Assembly (NCBI GenBank): GCA_002454335.1
Contig: DKIP01000072.1
Location: forward strand, 2,762-15,109
From: Cytophagaceae bacterium UBA6715
GTDB taxonomy: Bacteria; Bacteroidota; Bacteroidia; Cytophagales; Spirosomataceae
Length of the DNA stretch: 12,348 bases
Direction: 5' to 3'
In this document: piece after piece, positions 6,811 through 12,348 of the stretch
Layout: each line of letters opens with the position of its first letter
Position numbering within the stretch: position 1 is the first letter of the stretch
Program-made: the position numbers and the translations under genes
The notes under the pieces: generated by a model
Database searches by the model: none
What the model saw: only the letters and a program-made list of their open reading frames with translations
Told to the model about the DNA's origin: nothing

Positions 6811-8065
6811 GAATCGCCTGTCCCACGGCGCATTGCATGCATTTTTTCTTTTCACAGTAATGGCGAAACCAGTGCATGCAGGCTTGTGATTCGTGTGCGG
6901 TTTTGATGGGGAGTCCGAGGGAGCTAAAATAGCGCGTAATCTGATTGTTTTCGCCATGTAGTTCAGCTAGCCAGCGCCAAGCCTTTTGCTCGTATTGCGG
7001 CTGATTTCGTTCACGGCTGTAACAAATCAACATGGGTATGAGCGTATTAATGCAAATGGATTGAAAGGAACTAGTTCCCAAACGCGTATGATGCGGTGCA
7101 CTTTTTTTGCCAAATTGGACATGATTGCCCCAATACCCTTCCAAAGGAATCTCAAAAAGTTGTTGAATCGTTTTCAATTCTTGCATTTCAAGTAATAAGG
7201 ATAATAGGGCGCAATTCGCTCGGATGATCTCCGCAAATTGAGCGATCCTAATTTGCGGAAAATTGGCCGGTCGGAGCCTTAGCATTTTCCAATCCGATTT
7301 TTGCAAGTGGCTTTCGGGCCAAGCATGTTTTTTCTTCAGATGGATGTATTCTCGCCTGAGTTCGACTTGGTATTCATCTTGAATGGGTTCTTCCAATAAT
7401 CCGGCAATTCCAAACAGCGCTGCTTCAATCCCCACATGTCGATCGCGGTAGAGCAAGATGAGTTTCAAAGGCAGGCATCTTGCTAGTCGGAGCATAGGTT
7501 CCGAATTGAGCGAGAATCCGAAACTTTTGGCTAGGGAAATGTAAAAGGCTTCCTCCCAGTCACCTTTTTTTTCGATCAAAATCTTACGCATGTCATTGTA
7601 TTTCCCAAGCATGCGCGCTTGAATCATATGGTTAATCATGTCCGTTTTGATATTCCTAGAAACCGATTCGAAAAATGCATGACATGCTAAAGGATGTTGA
7701 CTTGTGTTGCTGATCTCTACTTGATTCTTTTGTACCCATTTTGCGAGACAGAGTGTTGGGATTGACTTCCCCGCTTCGTATTGGATGGTCTGATTATCTT
7801 CCCAAACGACATGCAATATGACATTTTCGTAGCTTTTGTCTGCATCGTGTCGGTGCAGAAGCCAGTCGGAGGATTTGACATGCAATTCCACCGCACCAAC
7901 CCATTCTATCCCGTCGATTCGAATTCGTGCATGCTGAAAATCCGCGCCGGCATGGCTGTTCTCAATTCCCGGAGAAATAATTTGAACTGATTCTCCTGTG
8001 GTGAGTTGGGGATTTTGCTGGAAGCGTCGATTCTTCCAAATAACGGCCATGTTGAGTTCATTCAT
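6797..8065 (-). CDS. DUF2851 family protein (function unknown)
   Basis: The product has 422 residues and no signal peptide or membrane segment. The N-terminal region matches the DUF2851 pattern known mostly from Bacteroidota: VIWKNRRF (8-15), then SPGIEN..AGADF (31-43), VGAVELHVKSSDW (56-68), HRHD (71-74) and the hydrophobic strand VILHVVWED (82-90). The middle is helical and Arg/Leu rich. The C-terminus holds four cysteines at 396, 404, 409 and 412 in a compact CX7CX4CX2C arrangement followed by AVGQAIL, which suggests bound zinc or an iron-sulfur cluster. The start is the ATG at 8065; an in-frame ATG at 8050 is possible. The gene lies 77 bp downstream of the transporter on the same strand, so read-through from dusB is plausible. 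Its stop lies inside the end of the hydrolase gene. No function should be assigned. Confidence 0.88.
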   Translation of the reverse strand: MNELNMAVIWKNRRFQQNPQLTTGESVQIISPGIENSHAGADFQHARIRIDGIEWVGAVELHVKSSDWLLHRHDADKSYENVILHVVWEDNQTIQYEAGKSIPTLCLAKWVQKNQVEISNTSQHPLACHAFFESVSRNIKTDMINHMIQARMLGKYNDMRKILIEKKGDWEEAFYISLAKSFGFSLNSEPMLRLARCLPLKLILLYRDRHVGIEAALFGIAGLLEEPIQDEYQVELRREYIHLKKKHAWPESHLQKSDWKMLRLRPANFPQIRIAQFAEIIRANCALLSLLLEMQELKTIQQLFEIPLEGYWGNHVQFGKKSAPHHTRLGTSSFQSICINTLIPMLICYSRERNQPQYEQKAWRWLAELHGENNQITRYFSSLGLPIKTAHESQACMHWFRHYCEKKKCMQCAVGQAILTPT

Positions 8066-8142
8066 CTTGTTTCGGTTCGATGAATGAAGGTAAGGAGCTC
8101 AGCGATAAGTAAATTGGTAAAATGACGAAGCGCTACAAATTA

Positions 8143-9024
8143 TCAGGCTTTTGATTTATTGACCAAGTAAATTCCTGCAAGTAGCACAAACATGAAAAAT
8201 ATTTGCGACAGGTAAATCGCTTCGCCGTCCACAAAACCCCAGCCTAAAGCCACAATAGGAATCATGTAGGTTACGGAACTTGCCACAATTGCACTAGTCC
8301 ACTTGATGATTTGGTTGAAGACCAGCATTCCGATTGCAGAGCCAAAAAGACCTAAGGCCATCGCAGAGATGAATGCCCAGAGGTGTTCGTTGTCCAAGGG
8401 GATTTCGAAAAAACCGGTGGAATACAAGAGTCCAAGAGCCAATGGCCCAATCATCATGAAGATACCGGATGTGGAAGTTAAGGGGTGTAGATCGCTAAGT
8501 TTCGTTTTGACAATATGCATATTGATGCCATAGAGAAAAGTCGCTAAAACCACCCATAAGGCATGGACATTAAAATCGATGTTGAAACCTTGGCCTGCAA
8601 AAAGTAGGCCTAGGCAGCCAAGAAGCCCAACGAGAATTCCTGTCATTTGTTTCCAAAGAAATGCTTGTGCAAAAAACAGGATGCCAATGATTAAAGTAAA
8701 CAAAGGAGTGAAGGCGTTTAGCATGCCGGACAAGGCGCTGGAAAGGTGTTGGCCTGCAATTGCGAACAAGATGGCGGGAATTAGATTTCCAGTAAGACCT
8801 GCGGACAAAAAAGAAAGGCTGTGTTTGCGCTCGATGTATTTGAAACGCTTCAAGAATATTGGTAAAAAGAATAAACTCGCTGAGCAAATGCGAAGGGCCC
8901 CAACTTGCAATGCCGAATAATGTGCAAGGCTTTTTTTGACCAAGATGAATGAACTTCCCCAGATAAGTGCCAATCCTAGGATGGCGAGGAAAATGATGAT
9001 ACTTGGTTTTTTATTCTCCGGCAT
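8143..9024 (-). CDS. EamA/DMT-superfamily membrane transporter
   Basis: The product is a 293-residue inner-membrane protein made of about ten hydrophobic helices in two EamA repeats (roughly 8-138 and 150-288). The first repeat opens with the typical GLALIWGSSFILVKKSL pattern (residues 16-32). Proteins of this family export or exchange small metabolites such as amino acids; no substrate can be read here. An upstream in-frame ATG at 9153 would add 43 residues of non-membrane sequence lying wholly within dusB. I use the ATG at 9024 (MPENKKPS), which puts helix 1 where the family has it and leaves a 14-bp overlap with the dusB 3' end. That overlap implies co-transcription and possibly translational coupling with dusB. 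The stop is TGA. Confidence 0.92.
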   Translation of the reverse strand: MPENKKPSIIIFLAILGLALIWGSSFILVKKSLAHYSALQVGALRICSASLFFLPIFLKRFKYIERKHSLSFLSAGLTGNLIPAILFAIAGQHLSSALSGMLNAFTPLFTLIIGILFFAQAFLWKQMTGILVGLLGCLGLLFAGQGFNIDFNVHALWVVLATFLYGINMHIVKTKLSDLHPLTSTSGIFMMIGPLALGLLYSTGFFEIPLDNEHLWAFISAMALGLFGSAIGMLVFNQIIKWTSAIVASSVTYMIPIVALGWGFVDGEAIYLSQIFFMFVLLAGIYLVNKSKA

Positions 9025-9994
9025 AATGGATGGCAATTTCGTTGAGGGTTTCTTTGATTTCTTCGAGTGAATAACTCGTAACAAGTTTGGTGCGGAAAGG
9101 TTTAAAATGATCCATGCCGCGGAAGTAATTGGAATAATGGCGACGCATTTCAACGATACCGCCGTGGTTGCCTTTCCAGCGTATTGAAAAGTCTAGGTGG
9201 GATTCACAAACAGCAATTCGTTCCGCAATCGTAGGAGGTGCTTGAATTTTTCCAGTTGCCAAATAATGTTTGATCTCGTTGAAAATCCAGGGATATCCGA
9301 TAGATGCTCGACCAATCATAATGCCATCCACACCGTATTTATCGCGGTATTCCAACGCCTTTTGTGGTGAATCGATGTCGCCATTACCAAATATTGGTAT
9401 TTTGATACGTGGGTTTTTTTTGACTTTGGATATCAAACGCCAATCGGCCTCGCCCTTATACATCTGCACACGCGTTCTGCCATGAATGGTTAATCCTTGA
9501 ATGCCAATGTCCTGAAGGCGTTCTGCGACATCTTCGATGTTTTTGGTGGAGTCGTCCCAGCCCAGGCGTGTTTTTACGGTCACGGGGAGATGGGTGGCTT
9601 TCACCACGGCTTCGGTCATGGCGACCATTTTGGGAATATCTTGTAGTAGGGCTGCGCCGGCGCCTTTGCAGGCAACTTGTTTGACGGGGCAGCCGTAATT
9701 GATGTCGATTAAGTCGGGACCTGCCTTCGTGGCAATTTCGGCGCAAGCGGCCATGGTTTCGATGGAGCTGCCGAAAAGCTGGATGCCTATCGGCCGTTCA
9801 TATTCGAAAATGTCGAGCTTTTGAACGCTTTTTGCCGCATCACGAATTAAGCCTTCGGAAGAGATAAATTCGGTATACATTAAGTCGGCGCCATTCGCTT
9901 TACACACGGCACGAAAGGGTGGATCAGACACGTCTTCCATGGGTGCTAATAACAATGGGAAGTCCCCTAACTCGATGTTTCCTATTTTTACCAT
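9011..9994 (-). CDS. dusB: tRNA-dihydrouridine synthase, DusB type
   Basis: This FMN enzyme reduces specific uridines in the tRNA D loop to dihydrouridine. It has 327 residues, standard for the family. The TIM-barrel motifs occur in order: LLLAPMEDVSDPPFR (14-28, FMN and substrate loop), INYGCPVKQV (98-107) with the catalytic Cys102, TVKTRLGW (139-146, Lys141), TIHGRTRVQMYKG (169-181), FGNGDI (202-207) and the phosphate-binding IGRA (227-230). A helical tRNA-binding domain follows to the C-terminus with RRHYSNYFRG. The motif set and the short N-terminus fit DusB rather than DusA or DusC. The start is the ATG at 9994, 33 bp from the divergent CPBP gene. The stop overlaps the transporter gene start. 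Confidence 0.96.
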   Translation of the reverse strand: MVKIGNIELGDFPLLLAPMEDVSDPPFRAVCKANGADLMYTEFISSEGLIRDAAKSVQKLDIFEYERPIGIQLFGSSIETMAACAEIATKAGPDLIDINYGCPVKQVACKGAGAALLQDIPKMVAMTEAVVKATHLPVTVKTRLGWDDSTKNIEDVAERLQDIGIQGLTIHGRTRVQMYKGEADWRLISKVKKNPRIKIPIFGNGDIDSPQKALEYRDKYGVDGIMIGRASIGYPWIFNEIKHYLATGKIQAPPTIAERIAVCESHLDFSIRWKGNHGGIVEMRRHYSNYFRGMDHFKPFRTKLVTSYSLEEIKETLNEIAIHYAGE

Positions 9995-10009
9995 TCTGAT
10001 TAAAAATTG

Positions 10010-10021
10010 CGTAAATTTACG
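10010..10021. promoter_or_regulatory. Palindromic divergent promoter box between dusB and the CPBP operon
   Basis: The perfect 12-base palindrome CGTAAATTTACG sits in the 33-bp gap between two divergent genes. Its core TAAATTTA is one base from the Bacteroidota -7 consensus TAnnTTTG on both strands. It ends 6 bases before the ATG of the CPBP gene (10028) and 15 bases before that of dusB (9994). The + transcript would have a very short or absent leader. The symmetry would also suit a repressor site, but nothing here decides it. Confidence 0.38.
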
Positions 10022-10027
10022 AGCATT

Positions 10028-10978
10028 ATGGAAGAAAACTATTATCAGGGGCCAACTCGTTGGTTGGGACTAAGTTCAAACCTCCTCAGTCTATTGGGAT
10101 TTTTCTTGGTTGGCAGCTTTTTAGGTCAATTTTTTGGTTTGTTGGCCGTTGTCGCATTGATGGAATTTCCAACGCAAAATATTGAGGCCTTTCAAACCCA
10201 AATCTTGGATTTCATTTCACATCCTCAAAAATACGAAGGAGCCTTTCATGCGATGATGGCATTGCAGTGGTTTTCGGCGTTATTTACCTTTTTGTTAGGA
10301 GCTTGGGCCTATTTGAGATTCGTAGAAAAGCGTTCGATTTTTGATTTGAATCGTGTGGAGGCGCCTGGTTTTCAGGTGTTTTCTTGGGCTATTTTGACGG
10401 TGTTGGTTGGGATGCCTGCCATGGAATATTTGATCGAATGGAATCAGCATATTCAGTTACCTGCGGGTTATGAGGGCTTGGAAAAAGCAATGCAAAATTC
10501 GGAGAAAAGTATGGAGGAGTTGACCAAATTTTTGTTGAATTTTCATTCGGATATGGATTTTGCATTGGCCGTCATGGTGATTGCAGGAATGGCTGCTTTG
10601 GGAGAAGAAATCTTCTTTAGAGGGGTATTGCAAAGCATGTTTGAGCGGTATATCGGGAACAAGCATGTGGCTATTTGGCTTGCAGCGGCAATCTTTAGTT
10701 TTATTCATTTTCAATTTTATGGATTTTTTCCTCGGATGTTTTTAGGGGCATTTTTTGGTTATTTATATGTTTGGTATCGGAGTATTTGGGTACCAATCGC
10801 CGCCCACTTTTTTAATAATGCTTGGACATTGTTGATGCATTATTTGTATCAGCAAAAAAATATAAGCATTGATCCGGTGGACATGGTTAATTCGATCCCT
10901 TGGTGGTCAGCTGTTTTGTCAGTGGTATTAGTTGGCTTTTATATTCGTAGATTGCATACCTATCGAACGGAAAATTAA
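10028..10978 (+). CDS. CPBP family intramembrane glutamic endopeptidase (Rce1/CAAX-like)
   Basis: The product is a 316-residue polytopic membrane protein with about eight hydrophobic segments. The C-terminal half holds the three CPBP motifs: EEIFFR (193-198), giving the EExxxR glutamates; FIHF with His227; and HFFNN with His260 and Asn264. All catalytic residues expected of an active protease are present. Family members process prenylated, bacteriocin-related or other membrane proteins; the target here is unknown. Residues about 120-165 form a hydrophilic, Glu-rich soluble loop. An upstream TTG at 10007 is in frame but overlaps the palindromic promoter box, so I use the ATG at 10028. The stop TAA is followed immediately by the ATG of the DUF2007 gene with no spacer, then by cdsA, so the three form one operon. 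Confidence 0.92.
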   Translation: MEENYYQGPTRWLGLSSNLLSLLGFFLVGSFLGQFFGLLAVVALMEFPTQNIEAFQTQILDFISHPQKYEGAFHAMMALQWFSALFTFLLGAWAYLRFVEKRSIFDLNRVEAPGFQVFSWAILTVLVGMPAMEYLIEWNQHIQLPAGYEGLEKAMQNSEKSMEELTKFLLNFHSDMDFALAVMVIAGMAALGEEIFFRGVLQSMFERYIGNKHVAIWLAAAIFSFIHFQFYGFFPRMFLGAFFGYLYVWYRSIWVPIAAHFFNNAWTLLMHYLYQQKNISIDPVDMVNSIPWWSAVLSVVLVGFYIRRLHTYRTEN

Positions 10979-11173
10979 ATGGAAGGCTGGAAATTAATTG
11001 GGCAATCGCGCACGGGGATTGATTTGGAGATGCAGAAAGCGTTGCTTTGGGAAAAGGCGGAAATTCGTGCGGTCGTGATGAATAAGAAATTAAGTGCTTA
11101 CGACTTGGGAAATTGGGAGCTGTATGTGCACCAAGATGAAGAAGCTGAGGCGCTCAACATATTAAAAGTTTAA
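10979..11173 (+). CDS. DUF2007 domain protein (putative prokaryotic signal-transducing protein)
   Basis: The product is a small soluble protein of 64 residues covering one whole DUF2007 domain. The pattern visible is an N-terminal strand WKLIGQS, a helix LEMQKALLWEKAEIRAVVMNKK in which an aliphatic strand leads into Asn-Lys, then SAYDLGNWELYVHQDEEAEALNIL. This is the usual beta-alpha-beta-beta-alpha order of the domain, a ferredoxin-like or ACT-like small fold. The family is thought to be regulatory, but its ligand or partner is not established. The ATG follows the CPBP stop directly and the next gene, cdsA, begins 2 bases after this stop. It is therefore likely to be translated in step with both, and may influence membrane protease or phospholipid synthesis (inference). 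Confidence 0.85.
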   Translation: MEGWKLIGQSRTGIDLEMQKALLWEKAEIRAVVMNKKLSAYDLGNWELYVHQDEEAEALNILKV

Positions 11174-11175
11174 TT

Positions 11176-12009
11176 ATGGGGTTACGAAATTTATCCAATT
11201 TGCAGCAGCGGGTCATTGCCGCGGTTATCGCCGTTCCTTTTTTGTTGTTTTGTGTGTTATATAGTGATTATACCTTTTTGGTGCTGTTTTTGGTTATTGG
11301 TGTTTTGGCTCAGTTGGAGTTTTACAAATTGGTTGGAAGTATTAGTGACAATCTACCCTTGACATTTTATGGTACTTTTTGCGGTGTAGTGATGCACGTG
11401 CTGACTTTCTTTATAGAGAAGGGGGATTTGGCCTATCAATATTATTACATTCTTTCGCCTTTATTGACGCTGATATTTTTCATCAAATTGTATAAATCTA
11501 AAGATGAAAAACCCTTCAAAAATATTGCTTATACCTTTTTGGGCATTATTTATGTGGCATTGCCATTTACTTTATTAACCGTTTTAGCCTACATCAAAAA
11601 TGATACTTACGATCCAAACATTGTGTTGGGTTGTTTATTCTTGTTGTGGGCGAGTGACTCGGGAGCTTATTTTGCGGGAACGAAGTTTGGGAAGACCAAG
11701 TTATTTGAGCGTGTTTCGCCGAAGAAATCTTGGGAGGGGAGTATAGGCGGGATGATTACGGCTATGGTTGTTGCGACGATCATTGCGCATTATTATACGA
11801 ACTATTCCGCATTTCAATGGTATGCGATCGGCATCATCATAGTAATTGCGGGAACCTATGGAGATTTGGTTGAATCCTTGTTTAAGCGTAGTATTAACAT
11901 CAAAGATTCGGCGGATACGATTCCGGGTCATGGTGGATTTTTGGATCGTTTTGATGGCTTATTGTTGTCGATTCCTTTTATCATTCCTTTCGTAAAATTA
12001 TTTCCGTAG
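11176..12009 (+). CDS. cdsA: Phosphatidate cytidylyltransferase (CDP-diacylglycerol synthase)
   Basis: This integral membrane enzyme makes CDP-diacylglycerol from phosphatidate and CTP, the branch point for phosphatidylethanolamine, phosphatidylglycerol and cardiolipin synthesis. It has 277 residues and about eight hydrophobic segments. The CTP_transf_1 signature is complete near the C-terminus: S234..KR(237-238)..KD(243-244)..PGHGG(250-254)..DR(257-258).D260. Further conserved residues lie in WASDSGAYFAGTKFGKTK (148-165) and SPKKSWEGSIGG (171-182). The start is the ATG at 11176, 2 bases after the DUF2007 stop, making it the third gene of a tight operon with the CPBP protease. The stop is TAG at 12007-12009. 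I see no terminator hairpin in the 55 bases that follow. Confidence 0.97.
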   Translation: MGLRNLSNLQQRVIAAVIAVPFLLFCVLYSDYTFLVLFLVIGVLAQLEFYKLVGSISDNLPLTFYGTFCGVVMHVLTFFIEKGDLAYQYYYILSPLLTLIFFIKLYKSKDEKPFKNIAYTFLGIIYVALPFTLLTVLAYIKNDTYDPNIVLGCLFLLWASDSGAYFAGTKFGKTKLFERVSPKKSWEGSIGGMITAMVVATIIAHYYTNYSAFQWYAIGIIIVIAGTYGDLVESLFKRSINIKDSADTIPGHGGFLDRFDGLLLSIPFIIPFVKLFP

Positions 12010-12064
12010 TTCATCGTTAACGAATATTAAGAAATCGCTATTTAAAATTTTCTTTACTTGCGTC

Positions 12065-12348
12065 ATGTTTCAAAAACGCTTTCTCCTTGTGATTTTATTG
12101 TGCTTGTGGGCAAGTGCATCTTTATTCGCACAGGGTCAAGACAAGACGGTTTTATTCAATGCGCGGATTATTTCGGCGACAAATTCAGAATATCTTCCTT
12201 TGGCGTATGTGTACATTCCGGCAGCGGGGCGGGGGGCTTTGAGTGATAATTTTGGTGCGGTGGATTTATATGTATTTCCGGGGGATAGTGTGGTGGTGAC
12301 TTATGTGGGTTATAAGCCCCAGTATTATATTATTCCGCGGACGACGGG
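12065..12348 (+). CDS. Secreted protein with carboxypeptidase-regulatory-like domain, N-terminal part (3' end outside window)
   Basis: The frame from the ATG at 12065 stays open for 94 codons to the window edge, so the gene continues outside. Residues 1-22 form a clear signal peptide (MFQKR, a Leu/Ile-rich core, then SLFAQG), so the product is exported. The following sequence, VLFNARIISATNSEYLPLAYVYIP, then LSDNFGAVDLYVFPGDSVVVTYVGYKPQ, has the pattern of the CarboxypepD_reg-like beta-sandwich. In Bacteroidota this domain begins many outer-membrane receptors and other surface proteins. In short stand-alone proteins of this type the domain is often followed by a region of unknown function; which case applies cannot be seen. 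The gap after cdsA is 55 bp and holds a 10-base palindrome, TCGTTAACGA (12014-12023). Confidence 0.75.
   Translation, partial: MFQKRFLLVILLCLWASASLFAQGQDKTVLFNARIISATNSEYLPLAYVYIPAAGRGALSDNFGAVDLYVFPGDSVVVTYVGYKPQYYIIPRTT

Noticed and set aside
8579..8920. 113-residue open frame on the plus strand opposite the EamA transporter
   Set aside because: It is Arg/Lys/Pro-rich with no domain pattern and lies fully antisense to a well-supported membrane protein.
9025..9153. Upstream in-frame extension of the EamA transporter (43 extra residues)
   Set aside because: The extension lies wholly inside dusB, has no membrane or family character, and would put helix 1 far from the N-terminus. The ATG at 9024 fits the family.
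9456..9746. 96-residue Arg/His/Ser-rich frame inside dusB on the same strand
   Set aside because: The composition is that of an out-of-frame reading of dusB; no start context or family pattern.
10007..10027. TTG start adding seven residues to the CPBP protease
   Set aside because: It overlaps the palindromic promoter box, and an ATG at 10028 is available and gives a normal N-terminus.
12014..12023. TCGTTAACGA palindrome as an operator
   Set aside because: A single 10-base palindrome in an AT-rich gap with no second copy is easily chance; mentioned only in the neighbouring gene entry.
12058..12246. Short open frame on the plus strand near the right edge
   Set aside because: It overlaps, in another frame, the signal-peptide-bearing frame from 12065 that stays open to the window end. 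Its own translation has no recognisable pattern.

Overview
The window is ordinary chromosomal DNA from a member of the Bacteroidota, most likely an aerobic, carotenoid-pigmented Cytophagales bacterium. Three things suggest this: an outer-membrane beta-barrel/TonB-receptor-type protein, a carboxypeptidase-regulatory-like domain secreted protein and a DUF2851 protein, all typical of the phylum; starts without a visible Shine-Dalgarno, with promoter-like boxes resembling the Bacteroidota TAnnTTTG -7 element; and a CrtW-type carotenoid ketolase. The genus cannot be fixed from the sequence. Coding density is very high: no gap exceeds about 100 bp. I see no tRNA, rRNA, CRISPR, insertion sequence, prophage or plasmid feature.

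Layout, left to right. The 3' end of an outer-membrane beta-barrel gene (+) runs into a bidirectional terminator shared with a long-chain polyprenyl diphosphate synthase gene (-). That gene is divergent from a patatin-like phospholipase gene (+), which converges on the translation/nucleotide pair pyrH-frr (-). The pyrH-frr terminator lies inside the last codons of the patatin gene. Upstream of pyrH on the same strand is crtW (-), packed head to head with a secreted GH43-type glycoside hydrolase with discoidin and FN3-like C-terminal domains (+). The hydrolase gene overlaps the end of a DUF2851 gene (-) tail to tail. Next come an EamA/DMT transporter and dusB (both -, overlapping). A short divergent promoter region follows, then a tight operon CPBP protease - DUF2007 - cdsA (+), and finally the start of a secreted protein with a carboxypeptidase-regulatory-like domain (+), cut by the window edge.

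Functionally this is a mixture of core processes: ribosome recycling, UMP phosphorylation, tRNA dihydrouridine, CDP-diacylglycerol and the quinone side chain. Accessory functions are carotenoid keto-group formation, polysaccharide side-chain removal and outer-membrane transport. I found no convincing novel defence, mobile or biosynthetic system. The items most worth a second look are the four-cysteine tail of the uncharacterised DUF2851 protein, the crtW gene without an ATG start and with a promoter-like box on its nominal start codon, the zero-spacing CPBP-DUF2007-cdsA operon, and the palindromic divergent promoter at dusB/CPBP.
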